Shown piece by piece: positions 55,640-64,000 of a stretch of 64,000 nucleotides of DNA. Position 1 is the stretch's first letter. Every line of letters begins with the position of its first letter. This DNA is from Sulfitobacter albidus (GTDB taxonomy: Bacteria; Pseudomonadota; Alphaproteobacteria; Rhodobacterales; Rhodobacteraceae): the NCBI RefSeq assembly GCF_018200035.1, contig NZ_CP073581.1, forward strand, positions 678,501 to 742,500, given 5' to 3'. A program made the translations under genes and the position numbers. Below the pieces are notes generated by a model that did not search any database, was not told the origin of the DNA, and saw only the letters and a list, made by a program, of their open reading frames with translations.

Positions 55640-56385
55640 GCAATGTCCTTCGGTGATGCAAATGCGTGGGTGGAGAGGGTCAGCGTGAGCGTTGCCTCGA
55701 AGTTGAAATCGGGCACGGCGGCAAGCGTCGTCTCAAGTGCCGCGCCAAATGATGTCGTTTCAAGCGCGATGAGCCATGTCGCGGCTCCGGGCGGCAGCAG
55801 ATGCGGCGCGGGATCAAACTCGGGCCGGGTGATCAGCACGGCTTGCGCCTCGGCGCGCGGCTTGGGGGCGTTGGGATCGCGCGCGCGGCGCCACAGATCA
55901 AACACCGGCCAAGGGGATCGCAGCAGCCGGGTCGCAGGGGCACGGTGAAGGCGCAGCTGTGCCAGATCTTCGGGCGGCTGTTGAAGCGCGGCGGGGTCGA
56001 ACGCAGCGGCGTCGCCCGCGTGGTAGGACGCGCGCATCGCGAGGTCGAGCCGGGCCACGTCCGCGAGGTAGCCAAGATGGGCGAGCGGCTCAAACCCGCT
56101 CAGAAAGTCCGGGAAATCAGTGCCATAGTGCATCATCAGCGGAGAACGCGGCGGATGCGCGCGCACAAACATCGGCACCAGCGTGTCAAAATTCTGCGGC
56201 CCGAGAAGGCCGCGCACGGTCGGAAAGGCCAGCTTCATCGCCTCGATCAGCGAGACGGTGACATTGTTGCGATAAACGGCATAGCGGCGCCCGGCGGGCC
56301 CGCCACTGGCATCCACCAGTCCCTCGGGGACGGGGTGTTGTGCGTCGAGCAGGGCGGCGCGAAATTCCGCTTGGGTGACGGGCAT
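55636..56385 (-). CDS. bufC: DUF2063 protein, partner of MNIO enzyme (BufC-like)
   Basis: A 249-residue cytosolic protein. N-terminal [62 protein letters not shown] is typical of DUF2063, once described as a DNA-binding domain but now regarded as the recognition partner of DUF692 (MNIO) enzymes. The start overlaps the bufB stop. It should bring the precursor peptide to BufB. The family role is from recent literature as I recall it; activity here is inferred. Confidence 0.87.
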   Translation of the reverse strand: MPVTQAEFRAALLDAQHPVPEGLVDASGGPAGRRYAVYRNNVTVSLIEAMKLAFPTVRGLLGPQNFDTLVPMFVRAHPPRSPLMMHYGTDFPDFLSGFEPLAHLGYLADVARLDLAMRASYHAGDAAAFDPAALQQPPEDLAQLRLHRAPATRLLRSPWPVFDLWRRARDPNAPKPRAEAQAVLITRPEFDPAPHLLPPGAATWLIALETTSFGAALETTLAAVPDFNFEATLTLTLSTHAFASPKDIA

Positions 56386-57245
56386 CAGGCGACCTTGAGC
56401 GGGGCGAGCAGGGCATCCGCGCGCTCAGCCTCGGCGCGCAGGGTCGGCCAATCGGGCACATCGGTATCCCACTCGACCAGCACAGGCCGGGGACCACTGC
56501 GCGCGAGTGTATAGTCCAGCAGCGCCCAGACGGGATCGACCACCGGTTTGCCATGGCTGTCGATCAGCAGCGGTGCGCCGTGATCGTCGGTATCCTCGTC
56601 GTGGCCGCCTACGTGGATCTCGCCGACGGCATCGAGCGGAAAGGCATCGATATAGGCCTGTGGGCTCACGTTCAGATTTGTGGAGGAAACAAAGACATTG
56701 TTCACATCCAGCAAAAGACCGCAGCTAGTTCTGTGGATAAGTTCCGCCAGAAAATCAGTTTCCGACATCGTGCTTTCGGCGAACGCCAAGTAGCTGGAGG
56801 GGTTTTCCAGCAGCATCCGGCGACCGACCGTGTCCTGCACCTGCGCGATATGGTCTGCGACGCGGGTCAGGGTCGCATCGGTGTAGGGCAGGGGCAGCAG
56901 ATCATTGAGAAAATCCGCCCCGTGGGTCGACCAGGCGAGATGCTCGGAAAAACTGGCAGGGTTGGTGCGGTCGACCAGTTTGCGCAGGCGGCTCAGATGA
57001 TCGCGGTTCAGCGGCCCTTCGCCGCCGATGCTCAATCCGACCCCATGCACCGACAGGGCAAACCGGTCAGACAGGGCGGCAAGCTGGGCGTGCGGGCGGC
57101 CACCGTCGCCCATGTAATTCTCGGCGTGTACCTCGATCCATTCGACAGGACCGGGCGCCTGCATCAGCTCGGTAAAATGCTGCGGTTTATAGCCGATACC
57201 CACAGCCTGCGGGAGCGCGTTAACGTCTTGGGTTTGGTCAAACAT
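56385..57245 (-). CDS. bufB: MNIO-family (DUF692) peptide-modifying enzyme, BufB-like
   Basis: A 286-residue multinuclear non-heme iron oxidative enzyme with TIM-barrel fold. Family marks: [68 protein letters not shown] and [25 protein letters not shown], which supply the Glu, His, Asp and Asn metal ligands of DUF692. Related enzymes turn cysteines into thiooxazoles or similar heterocycles. It lies directly downstream of the precursor gene, behind a terminator. Confidence 0.92.
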   Translation of the reverse strand: MFDQTQDVNALPQAVGIGYKPQHFTELMQAPGPVEWIEVHAENYMGDGGRPHAQLAALSDRFALSVHGVGLSIGGEGPLNRDHLSRLRKLVDRTNPASFSEHLAWSTHGADFLNDLLPLPYTDATLTRVADHIAQVQDTVGRRMLLENPSSYLAFAESTMSETDFLAELIHRTSCGLLLDVNNVFVSSTNLNVSPQAYIDAFPLDAVGEIHVGGHDEDTDDHGAPLLIDSHGKPVVDPVWALLDYTLARSGPRPVLVEWDTDVPDWPTLRAEAERADALLAPLKVA

Positions 57246-57276
57246 ACCAACACTTTCCCTTCCGTTCCTAACAAAA

Positions 57277-57305
57277 GCGGGGCCCCGTTATCCACAGGGC
57301 CCCGC
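57277..57305 (-). terminator. Rho-independent terminator between bufA and bufB
   Basis: On the minus strand: GCGGGGCCC, a 10-11-base loop, GGGCCCCGC, then TTTTGTT. The 9-base stem and T-run make it a strong terminator, 23 bases after the precursor stop and 32 bases before the modification-enzyme start. It probably acts as a partial terminator that raises precursor over enzyme levels. Confidence 0.8.
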
Positions 57306-57327
57306 CAGATTGGTCCCGCAGTGGCGC

Positions 57328-57630
57328 TTAGGCCGGCAGGTCGCGGTCCAGCGCCTTGAGCGAGCCTGTACGCTCGGTCCCGTCGGCCATGGCGGGCAGT
57401 TCGATGCTCTCGCAGGTGCCGGCGTCCACCAGCGTCCAGGCGTTGCCCTGATAGTCGGTCACGGAGGTGCCGGCGCAAGTGGTGCCGGGGCCAGCCGCGC
57501 AATCGTTCGCGCCTGCCAGCGACACGCCATAGCATTTTTCCTTGGCGGCGGCGGAGGCGGTTGTGGTCATGCCTGTCAGCGATGTGGCGACGGCGCCCGC
57601 GATGGCGAGTGTTTTCATGGTTGTGGACAT
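57328..57630 (-). CDS. bufA: Bufferin-type precursor peptide (DUF2282, BufA1-like)
   Basis: A 100-residue exported precursor. The start [27 protein letters not shown] gives a signal peptide cut near residue 27; GGGAGAG lies 8 bases upstream. The core has four cysteines (33, 44, 52, 73) in [23 protein letters not shown] and AGTCESIEL, the pattern of the copper-binding bufferins of Caulobacter. BufB and BufC homologues follow at once, so post-translational modification of some cysteines is expected. Copper sequestration is inferred from homology. Confidence 0.88.
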   Translation of the reverse strand: MSTTMKTLAIAGAVATSLTGMTTTASAAAKEKCYGVSLAGANDCAAGPGTTCAGTSVTDYQGNAWTLVDAGTCESIELPAMADGTERTGSLKALDRDLPA

Positions 57631-57782
57631 TGGGTCTCTCCCGATTTGAATCGTTGCTGTCTGTGCCCTCAATAGAGCAATCTCGCCGCCAGATTTCCAT
57701 TCACAGCCCCGTGTGTCACGCGTCCGTTAGAGAAAATCAGCCAGATCCCCCGGAAATCGGCGATTTACGGCCATTCTGAAAC
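57631..57782. promoter_or_regulatory. Upstream region of the buf operon
   Basis: About 150 bases between bufA and the thrS terminator, AT-richer than the genes. It must hold the bufA promoter on the minus strand. Extracytoplasmic sigma factors control homologous operons in other bacteria, but I could not assign -35/-10 boxes with confidence. Confidence 0.35.
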
Positions 57783-57807
57783 AAAAAAGGGGTCCGAAGA
57801 CCCCTTT
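57783..57807 (-). terminator. Rho-independent terminator of thrS with UUCG loop
   Basis: On the minus strand the stem AAAGGGGTC / GACCCCTTT closes on a TTCG tetraloop and is followed by TTTTTTGT. Nine base pairs plus T-run; 12 bases after the thrS stop. It also has an A-rich upstream side, so it is a textbook terminator. Confidence 0.9.
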
Positions 57808-57818
57808 GTCGTGAAATG

Positions 57819-59765
57819 TTACAGAAGGTCGGGCGGCGTGGCATCGACGGCGAGCGCGGCGCTGACATCATCGAGCGCCTGAACGGAGGTTTGTTTCTCG
57901 CCCAGACGGCGCACGGAAACGGTGCGCTCCTCGACCTCGCGATTCCCGACGGCGAGGATCACGGGCACCTTCCCGACGGAGTGTTCGCGGACCTTGTAGT
58001 TGATCTTTTCGTTGCGGGTGTCGGCCTCGGCGCGCACGCCCTTGGCGCGCAGATCCGCCACGACCTCGCCCACATAGGCATCCGCGTCCGACGTGATCGA
58101 GGCGACGACAACCTGACGCGGCGCCAGCCAGAACGGCAGCTTGCCCGCGTGTTCCTCGATCAGGATGCCGATGAACCGCTCGAAGGAGCCGAGGCAGGCG
58201 CGGTGCAGCATGACCGGACGGTGCTTGGCCCCGTCCGCGCCGATGTAAGTCGCGTCGAGCCGTTCGGGCAGCACGAAATCGACCTGGAACGTGCCGCACT
58301 GCCAGACCCGTCCGATCGCGTCGGTCAGCGAAAATTCAAGCTTCGGGCCATAGAACGCGCCTTCGCCGGGGTTCATCTGCGGCTCGACACCCGCGGCGCG
58401 GGTCGCTTCCATGAGGGCCTTCTCGGCCTTGTCCCAGGTCTCGTCGCTGCCCGCACGCTGTTCGGGGCGGTCGGAGAAGAGGATATCGAACTTCTCGAAC
58501 CCCAGATCCTTGTAAACCTTCGACAGGAAGTCGATGAACCGCGCGCATTCGGCCTCGATTTGGTCTTCGGCGCTGAAGATATGCGCGTCGTCTTGGGTGA
58601 AACCGCGCACCCGCATGATGCCGTGCAGCGCGCCCGATGGCTCATACCGCGCGCAAGAGCCGAACTCCGCCATGCGCAGCGGCAGGTCCCGGTAGGATTT
58701 GAGACCCCGTTTGAAAATCTCGACGTGGCAGGGGCAGTTCATCGGTTTGAGCGCGTTCACGGCCTTTTCGCGCGCGTGCTCCTCGTCCACTTCGACGATG
58801 AACATGTGGTCCTGGTATTTCTCCCAGTGGCCGGATTTCTCCCAGAGCTTGCGGTCGACGACCTGCGGAGTGTTCACCTCGACATAGCCGCCACGGCGCT
58901 GGGCGCGGCGCATGTAGTCCTGAAGCTGGGTGTAGATCATCCAGCCATTGGGATGCCAGAACACCTGACCGGGGGCCTCTTCCTGCATGTGGAAGAGGTC
59001 CATTTCGCGGCCCAGCTTGCGGTGGTCGCGCTTGGCGGCCTCTTCGAGCATGTTGAGATGCGCGCGCAGCTTTTCCTTGCCGGTGAAGGCGACGCCGTAG
59101 ATCCGTTGCAGCATCGCGCGAGAGCTGTCGCCGCGCCAGTAGGCGCCCGCGATGCTCATCAGCTTGAACGCGTCGCCGGGCACCTGTCCCGTATGTTGCA
59201 GATGCGGGCCGCGGCACAGATCCTGCCAGTCGCCGTGCCAGTACATGCGCAGCGGCTCGTCGCCGGGGATGCTTTCGATCAGCTCGACCTTGTAGGGCTC
59301 GCCCAGATCCTCGTAGTGCTTGATCGCGCGGGGGCGGTCCCAGACTTCGGTACGCACGGGATCGCGTTTGTTGATGATCTCTTTCATCCGCTTTTCGATC
59401 AGGCCGAGGTCTTCGGGGGTGAAGGGCTCTGCGCGGTCGAAATCATAGTACCAGCCGTCCTTGATGACGGGGCCGATGGTGACCTTGGTGTCGGGCCAGA
59501 TTTCCTGCACGGCGCGGGCCATGATGTGCGCGAGGTCGTGGCGCACCAGCTCGTTGGCCTGATCCTCGTCGGCCATGGTGTGAATGGCGATGTCGGCGTC
59601 CGCCTCGATGGGCCAGGCCAGATCGTAATGCGCCCCGTTCACGGTGGCGCTGATGGCTTTCTTGCCCAGCGATTTGGAGATGTCGGCGGCGACCTCACCG
59701 GCGGTGATACCGGCCTCGTACTGTCGGGCGTTGCCATCGGGAAGGGTGAGGGAGATCTGGGCCAT
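57819..59765 (-). CDS. thrS: Threonyl-tRNA synthetase
   Basis: Charges tRNA-Thr; 648 residues, full length. N-terminal TGS domain ([38 protein letters not shown]), then the editing domain ([31 protein letters not shown]). Class II catalytic core: [43 protein letters not shown], where MNCPCH and the later His bind zinc. The C-terminal anticodon domain ends the protein. Secure. A large open frame on the opposite strand is a shadow. Confidence 0.97.
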   Translation of the reverse strand: MAQISLTLPDGNARQYEAGITAGEVAADISKSLGKKAISATVNGAHYDLAWPIEADADIAIHTMADEDQANELVRHDLAHIMARAVQEIWPDTKVTIGPVIKDGWYYDFDRAEPFTPEDLGLIEKRMKEIINKRDPVRTEVWDRPRAIKHYEDLGEPYKVELIESIPGDEPLRMYWHGDWQDLCRGPHLQHTGQVPGDAFKLMSIAGAYWRGDSSRAMLQRIYGVAFTGKEKLRAHLNMLEEAAKRDHRKLGREMDLFHMQEEAPGQVFWHPNGWMIYTQLQDYMRRAQRRGGYVEVNTPQVVDRKLWEKSGHWEKYQDHMFIVEVDEEHAREKAVNALKPMNCPCHVEIFKRGLKSYRDLPLRMAEFGSCARYEPSGALHGIMRVRGFTQDDAHIFSAEDQIEAECARFIDFLSKVYKDLGFEKFDILFSDRPEQRAGSDETWDKAEKALMEATRAAGVEPQMNPGEGAFYGPKLEFSLTDAIGRVWQCGTFQVDFVLPERLDATYIGADGAKHRPVMLHRACLGSFERFIGILIEEHAGKLPFWLAPRQVVVASITSDADAYVGEVVADLRAKGVRAEADTRNEKINYKVREHSVGKVPVILAVGNREVEERTVSVRRLGEKQTSVQALDDVSAALAVDATPPDLL

Positions 59766-59849
59766 TGGGGCCTCCTCGTCGGTTTGGCGCCTACGAGACG
59801 CCCGGTTGCGGGTTATGTCGTGCCCGTTTGCCGCCCGCCGCGCGCGCCG

Positions 59850-61016
59850 TCAAGAGGGGGCAGGGGCGAGCCGCGCCGAGAGTGTCAAATGCGCCAGCGC
59901 CAGCGCGGCGCCCACGCCCGCGCCGATCCCCAGCGCCAGCAGCCCAAATCCAGCGATCAGCGCCCCGCCAAACGCCGATCCAATCGCCGCGCCGACGTAG
60001 ATTGCAGCGGCGTTCAGCGCCAGCACCACCGGCGCGCGGTGGCCCGCCAGCGCGATCAGGCGGGTCTGCTGCGCGGCCATGAAAGACCAGCTGCCCAAGG
60101 CCCAGAGAAACGCCAGCAGGAACAGCATCGGCGGTGCGACGGGCAGCAGCGAAAACATCGGCATCAGGAGTATCTGCGCCACGCACAGCGCCGACAGCGT
60201 GATGCGCCAGCCGAGCCGGTCACTGAGAAATCCGCCCATGATATTGCCGAATACCGCGCCCACGCCCGAAATGACCAGGACCAGCGTAATACCGTTGCGG
60301 CCAAAGCCCATGGTCTCGCTCAGCAGGGGCGCGATATAGGTAAAGAGCACGTATTGCGCCCCGATAAAACTGGCGGTGAAGCCGATGGCGAGCATCAGCC
60401 GTCCCTCTCCCAAAACGTCGCGCAGATCGCGCAGCGAGACGGGTTGGAATTTCAGCCCGGCGGGGACGCGGGTCCAGATCAGCGCGATGCAGGGCAGGGC
60501 GAGGGCGGTGACCAGAACCAGCGCCCAGCGCCAGCCGAAGGTATAGGCGATCCAGCTGCCTGCGGGCACGCCCGCCACCTGGCTGAGCGTCAGGCCAAAG
60601 AACACCGCCGCCAGCACCCGCGCGCGCTGCGCCTCTGGGTAGAGTGCCGCTGCAACGGCGGCAGCCAGCGGGGTGAAAATACCCGCCCCGGCGGCGGCGA
60701 TGATCCGCGCGAGGCTCAGCACCGTGAAATTGGGCGCGATCGCGGAGACAAATGCCGCCAGCGCAAACAGCGCAAAGCCCGCCGCCATCACCCGGCGCCG
60801 CCCCACGCTGCCCGTCATTGCCACGAGCAGGGGCGACAGAAACGCGTAGGCCACGGCGTAGACCGTCATCAGCTGCCCGGCCTGCGCGGCGGAGCGGTCG
60901 AGATCGGCGCCCAAGGGCTCCAACAGGCCAATGATGACAAAGGCCCCGATGCCAATGACAAAGTTGCAGGCCGACAGAGTCGGGATCAAAAAGCGGTCGG
61001 GGTGCGTTGCGTCCAT
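59850..61016 (-). CDS. MFS transporter, arabinose-efflux-type
   Basis: Twelve-helix permease of 388 residues. The start MDATHPDRFLIPTLSACNFVIGIGAFVIIGLLEPLGADLDRS is preferred over one five residues earlier. Motif A appears as GSVGRRRVMAAGF between helices 2 and 3, and PAGSWIAYTFGWRWAL is the conserved helix 5 segment of the DHA1 drug-exporter group. GGFLSDRLGWR is the second-half repeat of motif A. Substrate unknown. It is divergent from another MFS gene. Confidence 0.9.
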   Translation of the reverse strand: MDATHPDRFLIPTLSACNFVIGIGAFVIIGLLEPLGADLDRSAAQAGQLMTVYAVAYAFLSPLLVAMTGSVGRRRVMAAGFALFALAAFVSAIAPNFTVLSLARIIAAAGAGIFTPLAAAVAAALYPEAQRARVLAAVFFGLTLSQVAGVPAGSWIAYTFGWRWALVLVTALALPCIALIWTRVPAGLKFQPVSLRDLRDVLGEGRLMLAIGFTASFIGAQYVLFTYIAPLLSETMGFGRNGITLVLVISGVGAVFGNIMGGFLSDRLGWRITLSALCVAQILLMPMFSLLPVAPPMLFLLAFLWALGSWSFMAAQQTRLIALAGHRAPVVLALNAAAIYVGAAIGSAFGGALIAGFGLLALGIGAGVGAALALAHLTLSARLAPAPS

Positions 61017-61095
61017 AAATGTGCATACCACGATGCACTCGCCTCACAAGAGAGTGGCGCTATGTGCCGTTACGGCAAATGACGAAAGGCCTCCC

Positions 61096-62379
61096 ATGTC
61101 CAGCTCCCATGATCTGACCGACGACGCGTTCGAGACCTTGACCGGTGCAGACGGCGCGGCGGAGGGGCTCGACGGCACCGCGCAAGAGGCGGAGGCGGCC
61201 AACGGGCTGCGCCACGCCGCATCGCTGAGCATGACCAAGGTTGCCGATGGGCTGATCGACCCCAAACTGGTGCTGAGCTGGCTTTTGACGTCGCTGGGCG
61301 CGCCGGCGGTCTATGCGGGGGCGTTGGTGCCCATCCGCGAGGCGGGCGCGCTGTTGCCGCAGATCCTGTATGCCGGTTGGGTGTCGTCCTTGCGCCAGCG
61401 ACGCTGGGCATGGGTTCTGGGATCGGCCGGGCAGGGGACTGCGGCGGCGGCCATCGTGTTTTTCGCGCTCACGCTTGAGGGCGCTGCGGCGGGGCTGGCG
61501 ATTTGCGGGGCACTGGCCGTACTGGCGCTGAGCCGGGCGATGTGTTCGGTCAGCTACAAGGATATTCTGGGCAAGACGGTGGGCCAGTCCCGTCGCGGGG
61601 CGATCACGGGGCTGGCGGGGTCGGTCTCGTCGGTGGGGGTGCTGATCTTTGCCGGGTTGCTCATCAGCGGCTTGCTGGAAAGTCGCGGCGCCGTGATCGC
61701 CGCCATCGGGCTGGCCGCGGCGCTGTGGGCGCTGGCGGCGGTGCTGTTCAGCACGATCACGGAGGTGGACAGCGAACCGGACGGCAGCCTTGCCGCTTCC
61801 TTCGACGTGCTCAGGGACAATCCGGTGCTGTGGCGGTTCATCGTGGTGCGCGGGCTGCTGGTCTCGACGGCGCTGGCACCGCCTTATTTCGTGATCCTCG
61901 GCGGGGGCGAGGACGCCTCCGCGCTGGGGCAGCTTGGCGCGCTGGTGCTGGCCTCGGCGCTGGCCTCCTTTGTCAGCTCCTACATCTGGGGGCGGTTTGC
62001 GGATATCTCCAGCCGCCGGGTGCTGATGCTGACAGGGGTGATCGGCGCGCTGGCGATGCTGCTGGCAGTGGGGCTGGCGCTTGCGGGGCTGGCGCAGGCG
62101 GTCTGGGCCATGCCGGGGGCGCTCTTTGTGCTGATGGTGGCCTATAACGGCGTGCGGCAGGGGCGGTCGACCTATCTGGTGGATATCTCGCCCGCGGATC
62201 GGCGCGCGGCCTACGCCGCCGTTTGCAATACGGTGATCGGTGCGCTGCTGCTGGTGGCGGGGCTTGCAGGTGGTGGGGCGGCGTTGTTCGGCCCGCAAGC
62301 GGTGCTGGTGCTGTTTGCGCTCATGGCCGTTGCCGCCGCCGTCGCAGCATATGGCCTGCCGGAGGCGGAGGACGGTTGA
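61096..62379 (+). CDS. MFS-type permease
   Basis: Twelve-helix membrane protein of 427 residues, starting MSSSHDLTDDAFETLTGADGAAEGLDGTAQEAEAANGL, an unusual acidic 35-residue cytosolic leader. Helices follow from SMTKVADGLIDPKLVLSWLLTSLGAPAVYAGALV. GRFADISSRRVLML is a motif-A-like loop in the second half. It is less typical than its divergent neighbour and may belong to a roseobacter-specific MFS subgroup. Substrate unknown. Confidence 0.85.
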   Translation: MSSSHDLTDDAFETLTGADGAAEGLDGTAQEAEAANGLRHAASLSMTKVADGLIDPKLVLSWLLTSLGAPAVYAGALVPIREAGALLPQILYAGWVSSLRQRRWAWVLGSAGQGTAAAAIVFFALTLEGAAAGLAICGALAVLALSRAMCSVSYKDILGKTVGQSRRGAITGLAGSVSSVGVLIFAGLLISGLLESRGAVIAAIGLAAALWALAAVLFSTITEVDSEPDGSLAASFDVLRDNPVLWRFIVVRGLLVSTALAPPYFVILGGGEDASALGQLGALVLASALASFVSSYIWGRFADISSRRVLMLTGVIGALAMLLAVGLALAGLAQAVWAMPGALFVLMVAYNGVRQGRSTYLVDISPADRRAAYAAVCNTVIGALLLVAGLAGGGAALFGPQAVLVLFALMAVAAAVAAYGLPEAEDG

Positions 62380-62427
62380 ACTGCGCGCGCGATCCACTAC
62401 GCTAAGCCCAACGCAAAGGGGACCAAC

Positions 62428-62649
62428 ATGCCCAAGTACAACCGTAACTTCGACCTGACCCTCAACGACATCGACATGATCGAGGCGGCCTTGCAGGTCG
62501 TCAAACGCGATCTGTCATTGGGGCGCGATGGCTCCCGCGCGCTGCTGCCGGAAGTCGAGGGCGGCGATCCGGTACGCGTCATCGACGATTTGCTGGGGCG
62601 GCTGCACAATCAAAAGATTTTTTACCGCCCAGCGATGAGCCTTACGTAA
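62428..62649 (+). CDS. Hypothetical protein, 73 residues
   Basis: Small soluble protein beginning MPKYNRNFDLTLNDIDMIEAALQVVKRDL, with AAAGGGGA upstream. The acidic/basic pattern suggests a helical N-terminus and a compact fold (LPEVEGGDPVRVIDDLLGRLHNQKIFYRP). The same layout is frequent in Rhodobacteraceae. No motif; function unknown. It converges on the MAPEG gene five bases away. Confidence 0.75.
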   Translation: MPKYNRNFDLTLNDIDMIEAALQVVKRDLSLGRDGSRALLPEVEGGDPVRVIDDLLGRLHNQKIFYRPAMSLT

Positions 62650-62653
62650 GCGG

Positions 62654-63076
62654 CTAGGCGGCCAGCACGGCAAATCCCATCGCAAGGCAGCACAGCCACC
62701 CGCCGACAAAGATCAACGGCCGCAGCGGCAGGCGCGCGCCCGCGGTGATGTAGCCAACCGCATGGGCCACGCGCAGGACCAGAAAGGCGACGCTGGTCCA
62801 CAGGGTCAGCGGGCCAAAGGCATCCGCGCGATCCGCCAGCAGAACGAGAATGGCAAAGGGCATGCCCTGTTCCAGCAGGTTGAGATGCGCCCGGTAGGCG
62901 CGCTGCACCCAGGGGCGCTGCAACGCCGGATTGGCGATGCGCACGAACCCGTCAGGCGCGTCTGCGGGCAATGAACCTTTGGGGGCGGTATTCACCCCGA
63001 CGATGTACGGAATCCAGAGCGATGCGGCCATCAAGGCGATGACGGCGAGAACGGTCAATTCGACAGGCATGGTCAT
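62654..63076 (-). CDS. MAPEG-family membrane protein
   Basis: Four-helix inner-membrane protein of 140 residues, related to microsomal glutathione transferases and eicosanoid enzymes. Helices at about 5-25 (LTVLAVIALMAASLWIPYIVGV), 73-90, 95-112 and 122-138. RAYRAHLNLLEQGMPFAILVLLAD carries the conserved ExxPxF-like second helix, with Asn/Glu. In bacteria the reaction is seldom known. It lies four bases from the ArsR-fusion stop, so they may be co-transcribed. Confidence 0.87.
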   Translation of the reverse strand: MTMPVELTVLAVIALMAASLWIPYIVGVNTAPKGSLPADAPDGFVRIANPALQRPWVQRAYRAHLNLLEQGMPFAILVLLADRADAFGPLTLWTSVAFLVLRVAHAVGYITAGARLPLRPLIFVGGWLCCLAMGFAVLAA

Positions 63077-63080
63077 CGGC

Positions 63081-63851
63081 TCACATCTCCATCTTCAGGG
63101 GTTGGCCGGTTTCCAGCCAGGATTTGAGAGAGCCGGCAAACCGCGCCCAGCCTTCGCGCACACCGTCCTGACCCGCGGGGATGTCGAAATGTTCGATCGT
63201 CAGTTTGCACAGCGGCCCTTCGGCTTCGATCAGGAACGCCATGTGCGACGCCTTGGCGTCGGGGCCAAAGAAATCGGGCTCGAAGGTCGCCTCGATCCGG
63301 CTTTTGGGTGTAATCGACAGGGCTGTCTGGCGAAACATGACGCTGCCGTCATCCCGGAGCCAGCGCATTTCGGTGTCGACGGCGGCCTCGCCGTCGACGC
63401 GATTGCACAGGAAGTGATAGGCGGCCATCTGCGCGGGATCGCTCAGCGCGTCCCAAAGCGCATCCTGCGTGCAGCGGATGAAGGTTTGCAGGACAAAATC
63501 GGGTTTCTTTAGAGTATCGGTATCGGTATCGGTCATTGCCGTCTCGCTTTCCAATCTGGTTTTGAGGTCAAGGGCTGCTCGGGTCGCCGGTTTCACGAGC
63601 AGCGGCTCGATCCAGCGATCAATGGCTTCCTGCAGGGGCAGAGCATTGAGGTAGTGATATTTGAAGCGCCCCCGTTTGCGGCTCACGATCAGCCCGGCAT
63701 CCTCAAGCACGCCGAGATGTTTCATCACCCCAAAGCGGGACATGTCCAGCAGCTCCGTCAGGTCGGCGAGGCTCTGTCCATCGCGCTGACGCAGCGCGTC
63801 GAGCAGGGTGCGGCGGGCCGGATCGGCAAGGGCTTTGAAGATCGTGTCCAT
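63081..63851 (-). CDS. ArsR-type regulator fused to an SRPBCC domain
   Basis: A 256-residue two-domain protein. Residues 1-90 are an ArsR winged helix (MDTIFKALADPARRTLLDALRQRDGQSLADLTELLDMSRFGVMKHLGVLEDAGLIVSRKRGRFKYHYLN), with no metal-binding Cys pair. Residues about 115-250 form an AHSA1-type SRPBCC ligand-binding fold (FVLQTFIRCTQDALWDALSDPAQMAAYHF; WLETGQPL). Such domains are usually separate neighbouring genes; here they are one frame. Ligand-controlled repression is plausible, not shown. Confidence 0.85.
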   Translation of the reverse strand: MDTIFKALADPARRTLLDALRQRDGQSLADLTELLDMSRFGVMKHLGVLEDAGLIVSRKRGRFKYHYLNALPLQEAIDRWIEPLLVKPATRAALDLKTRLESETAMTDTDTDTLKKPDFVLQTFIRCTQDALWDALSDPAQMAAYHFLCNRVDGEAAVDTEMRWLRDDGSVMFRQTALSITPKSRIEATFEPDFFGPDAKASHMAFLIEAEGPLCKLTIEHFDIPAGQDGVREGWARFAGSLKSWLETGQPLKMEM

Positions 63852-63969
63852 AGGAGCCTTATAGGTTACTCAATAGTCACGTGACAATATGGTAACGTAT
63901 AAATTTTGCGGAGCCTGTTGCCCAAGCCGCCGCTGGCGCCCATGATCGGCGCCAAACGGGAGCGCGCAA

Positions 63970-64000
63970 ATGGCTGATTTTCTTGATACACCGCAGGGCC
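63970..64000 (+). CDS. 5' end of a gene cut by the window
   Basis: An ATG with GGGAG ten bases upstream opens a frame MADFLDTPQG that runs off the window. The ten residues resemble the beginning of some alpha/beta hydrolases (xTPxGRR), but that is too short to assign. Upstream (63852-63969) lies AT-rich promoter-like DNA shared with the divergent ArsR-SRPBCC gene. Confidence 0.5.
   Translation, partial: MADFLDTPQG

Noticed and set aside
57816..61082. Open frame of 1088 codons on the plus strand
   Set aside because: Antisense to thrS and an MFS gene, both of which match known families. The product is His/Arg/Gln-rich, the usual look of a high-GC shadow frame.

Overview
The window looks like chromosomal DNA of a marine Rhodobacteraceae (Roseobacter-group) alphaproteobacterium. 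The evidence is high GC, many ATGA/GTGA start-stop overlaps, typical roseobacter families (DUF6497, DUF2937, DUF1194, Hda-type DnaA homologue, short-form ProRS), a DddL-type DMSP lyase, ThyX instead of ThyA, and a propionyl-CoA/methylmalonyl-CoA module. Nearly all of it is single-copy housekeeping or metabolic DNA. I saw no prophage, intact IS element, CRISPR array, rRNA or tRNA.

Layout. 1-10.9 kb: propionate module (3' part of pccB, pccA, methylmalonyl-CoA mutase) interspersed with small lipoproteins, a porin, a DUF4174 protein and a sulfotransferase-like gene. 10.3-13.5 kb: overlapping small-enzyme genes (glyoxalase-like, GNAT, TerB/DnaJ, endo/exonuclease-type). 13.5-19.2 kb: a minus-strand block perM-hda-ppk-ppx for polyphosphate metabolism and replication control. 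19.3-30.2 kb: fasciclin protein, LuxR regulator, pepT, proS, PQQ sugar dehydrogenase, serine hydrolase, DUF2937, NUDIX, lolCD and an Ldh-family dehydrogenase. 30.2-36.6 kb: DMT exporter, a frameshifted lipoprotein, thioesterase, AT-richer GIY-YIG gene, parE, dddL, glycosyltransferase. 36.6-41.8 kb: transporters and alpha/beta hydrolases. 41.8-43.2 kb: AT-richer decayed region with a 40-residue membrane-peptide gene and relics of aconitase and malyl-CoA lyase. 43.2-46.7 kb: aspC, XRE, sdhE, MarR, YHS protein. 46.8-51.2 kb: two DUF1194 proteins with gloA, then a Slam-like outer-membrane protein overlapping its probable surface-lipoprotein substrate. 51.4-54.6 kb: thyX with a repeat-derived tail, tandem hairpin repeats, a P450, cspA. 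54.8-57.6 kb: Spx/ArsC-like gene and a bufferin operon (bufA-bufB-bufC-doxX). 57.8-64 kb: thrS, two MFS transporters, MAPEG protein and an ArsR-SRPBCC fusion.

How the genes may work together. DddL cleaves DMSP to DMS and acrylate. Acrylate carbon, odd-chain acids and branched amino acids converge on propionyl-CoA, which PccAB and methylmalonyl-CoA mutase turn into succinyl-CoA. SdhE assists flavinylation of the succinate dehydrogenase that uses the product. Three small systems stand out: the Slam/lipoprotein pair, the bufferin operon with a terminator between precursor and modification genes, and the GTGA/ATGA-coupled DUF1194 pair.

Two genes (lolC-like and a HELTH-motif lipoprotein) are broken by what look like one-base losses in G/C homopolymers, so assembly error should be considered before treating them as true pseudogenes. 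All family assignments come from reading motifs by eye; no database search was run.
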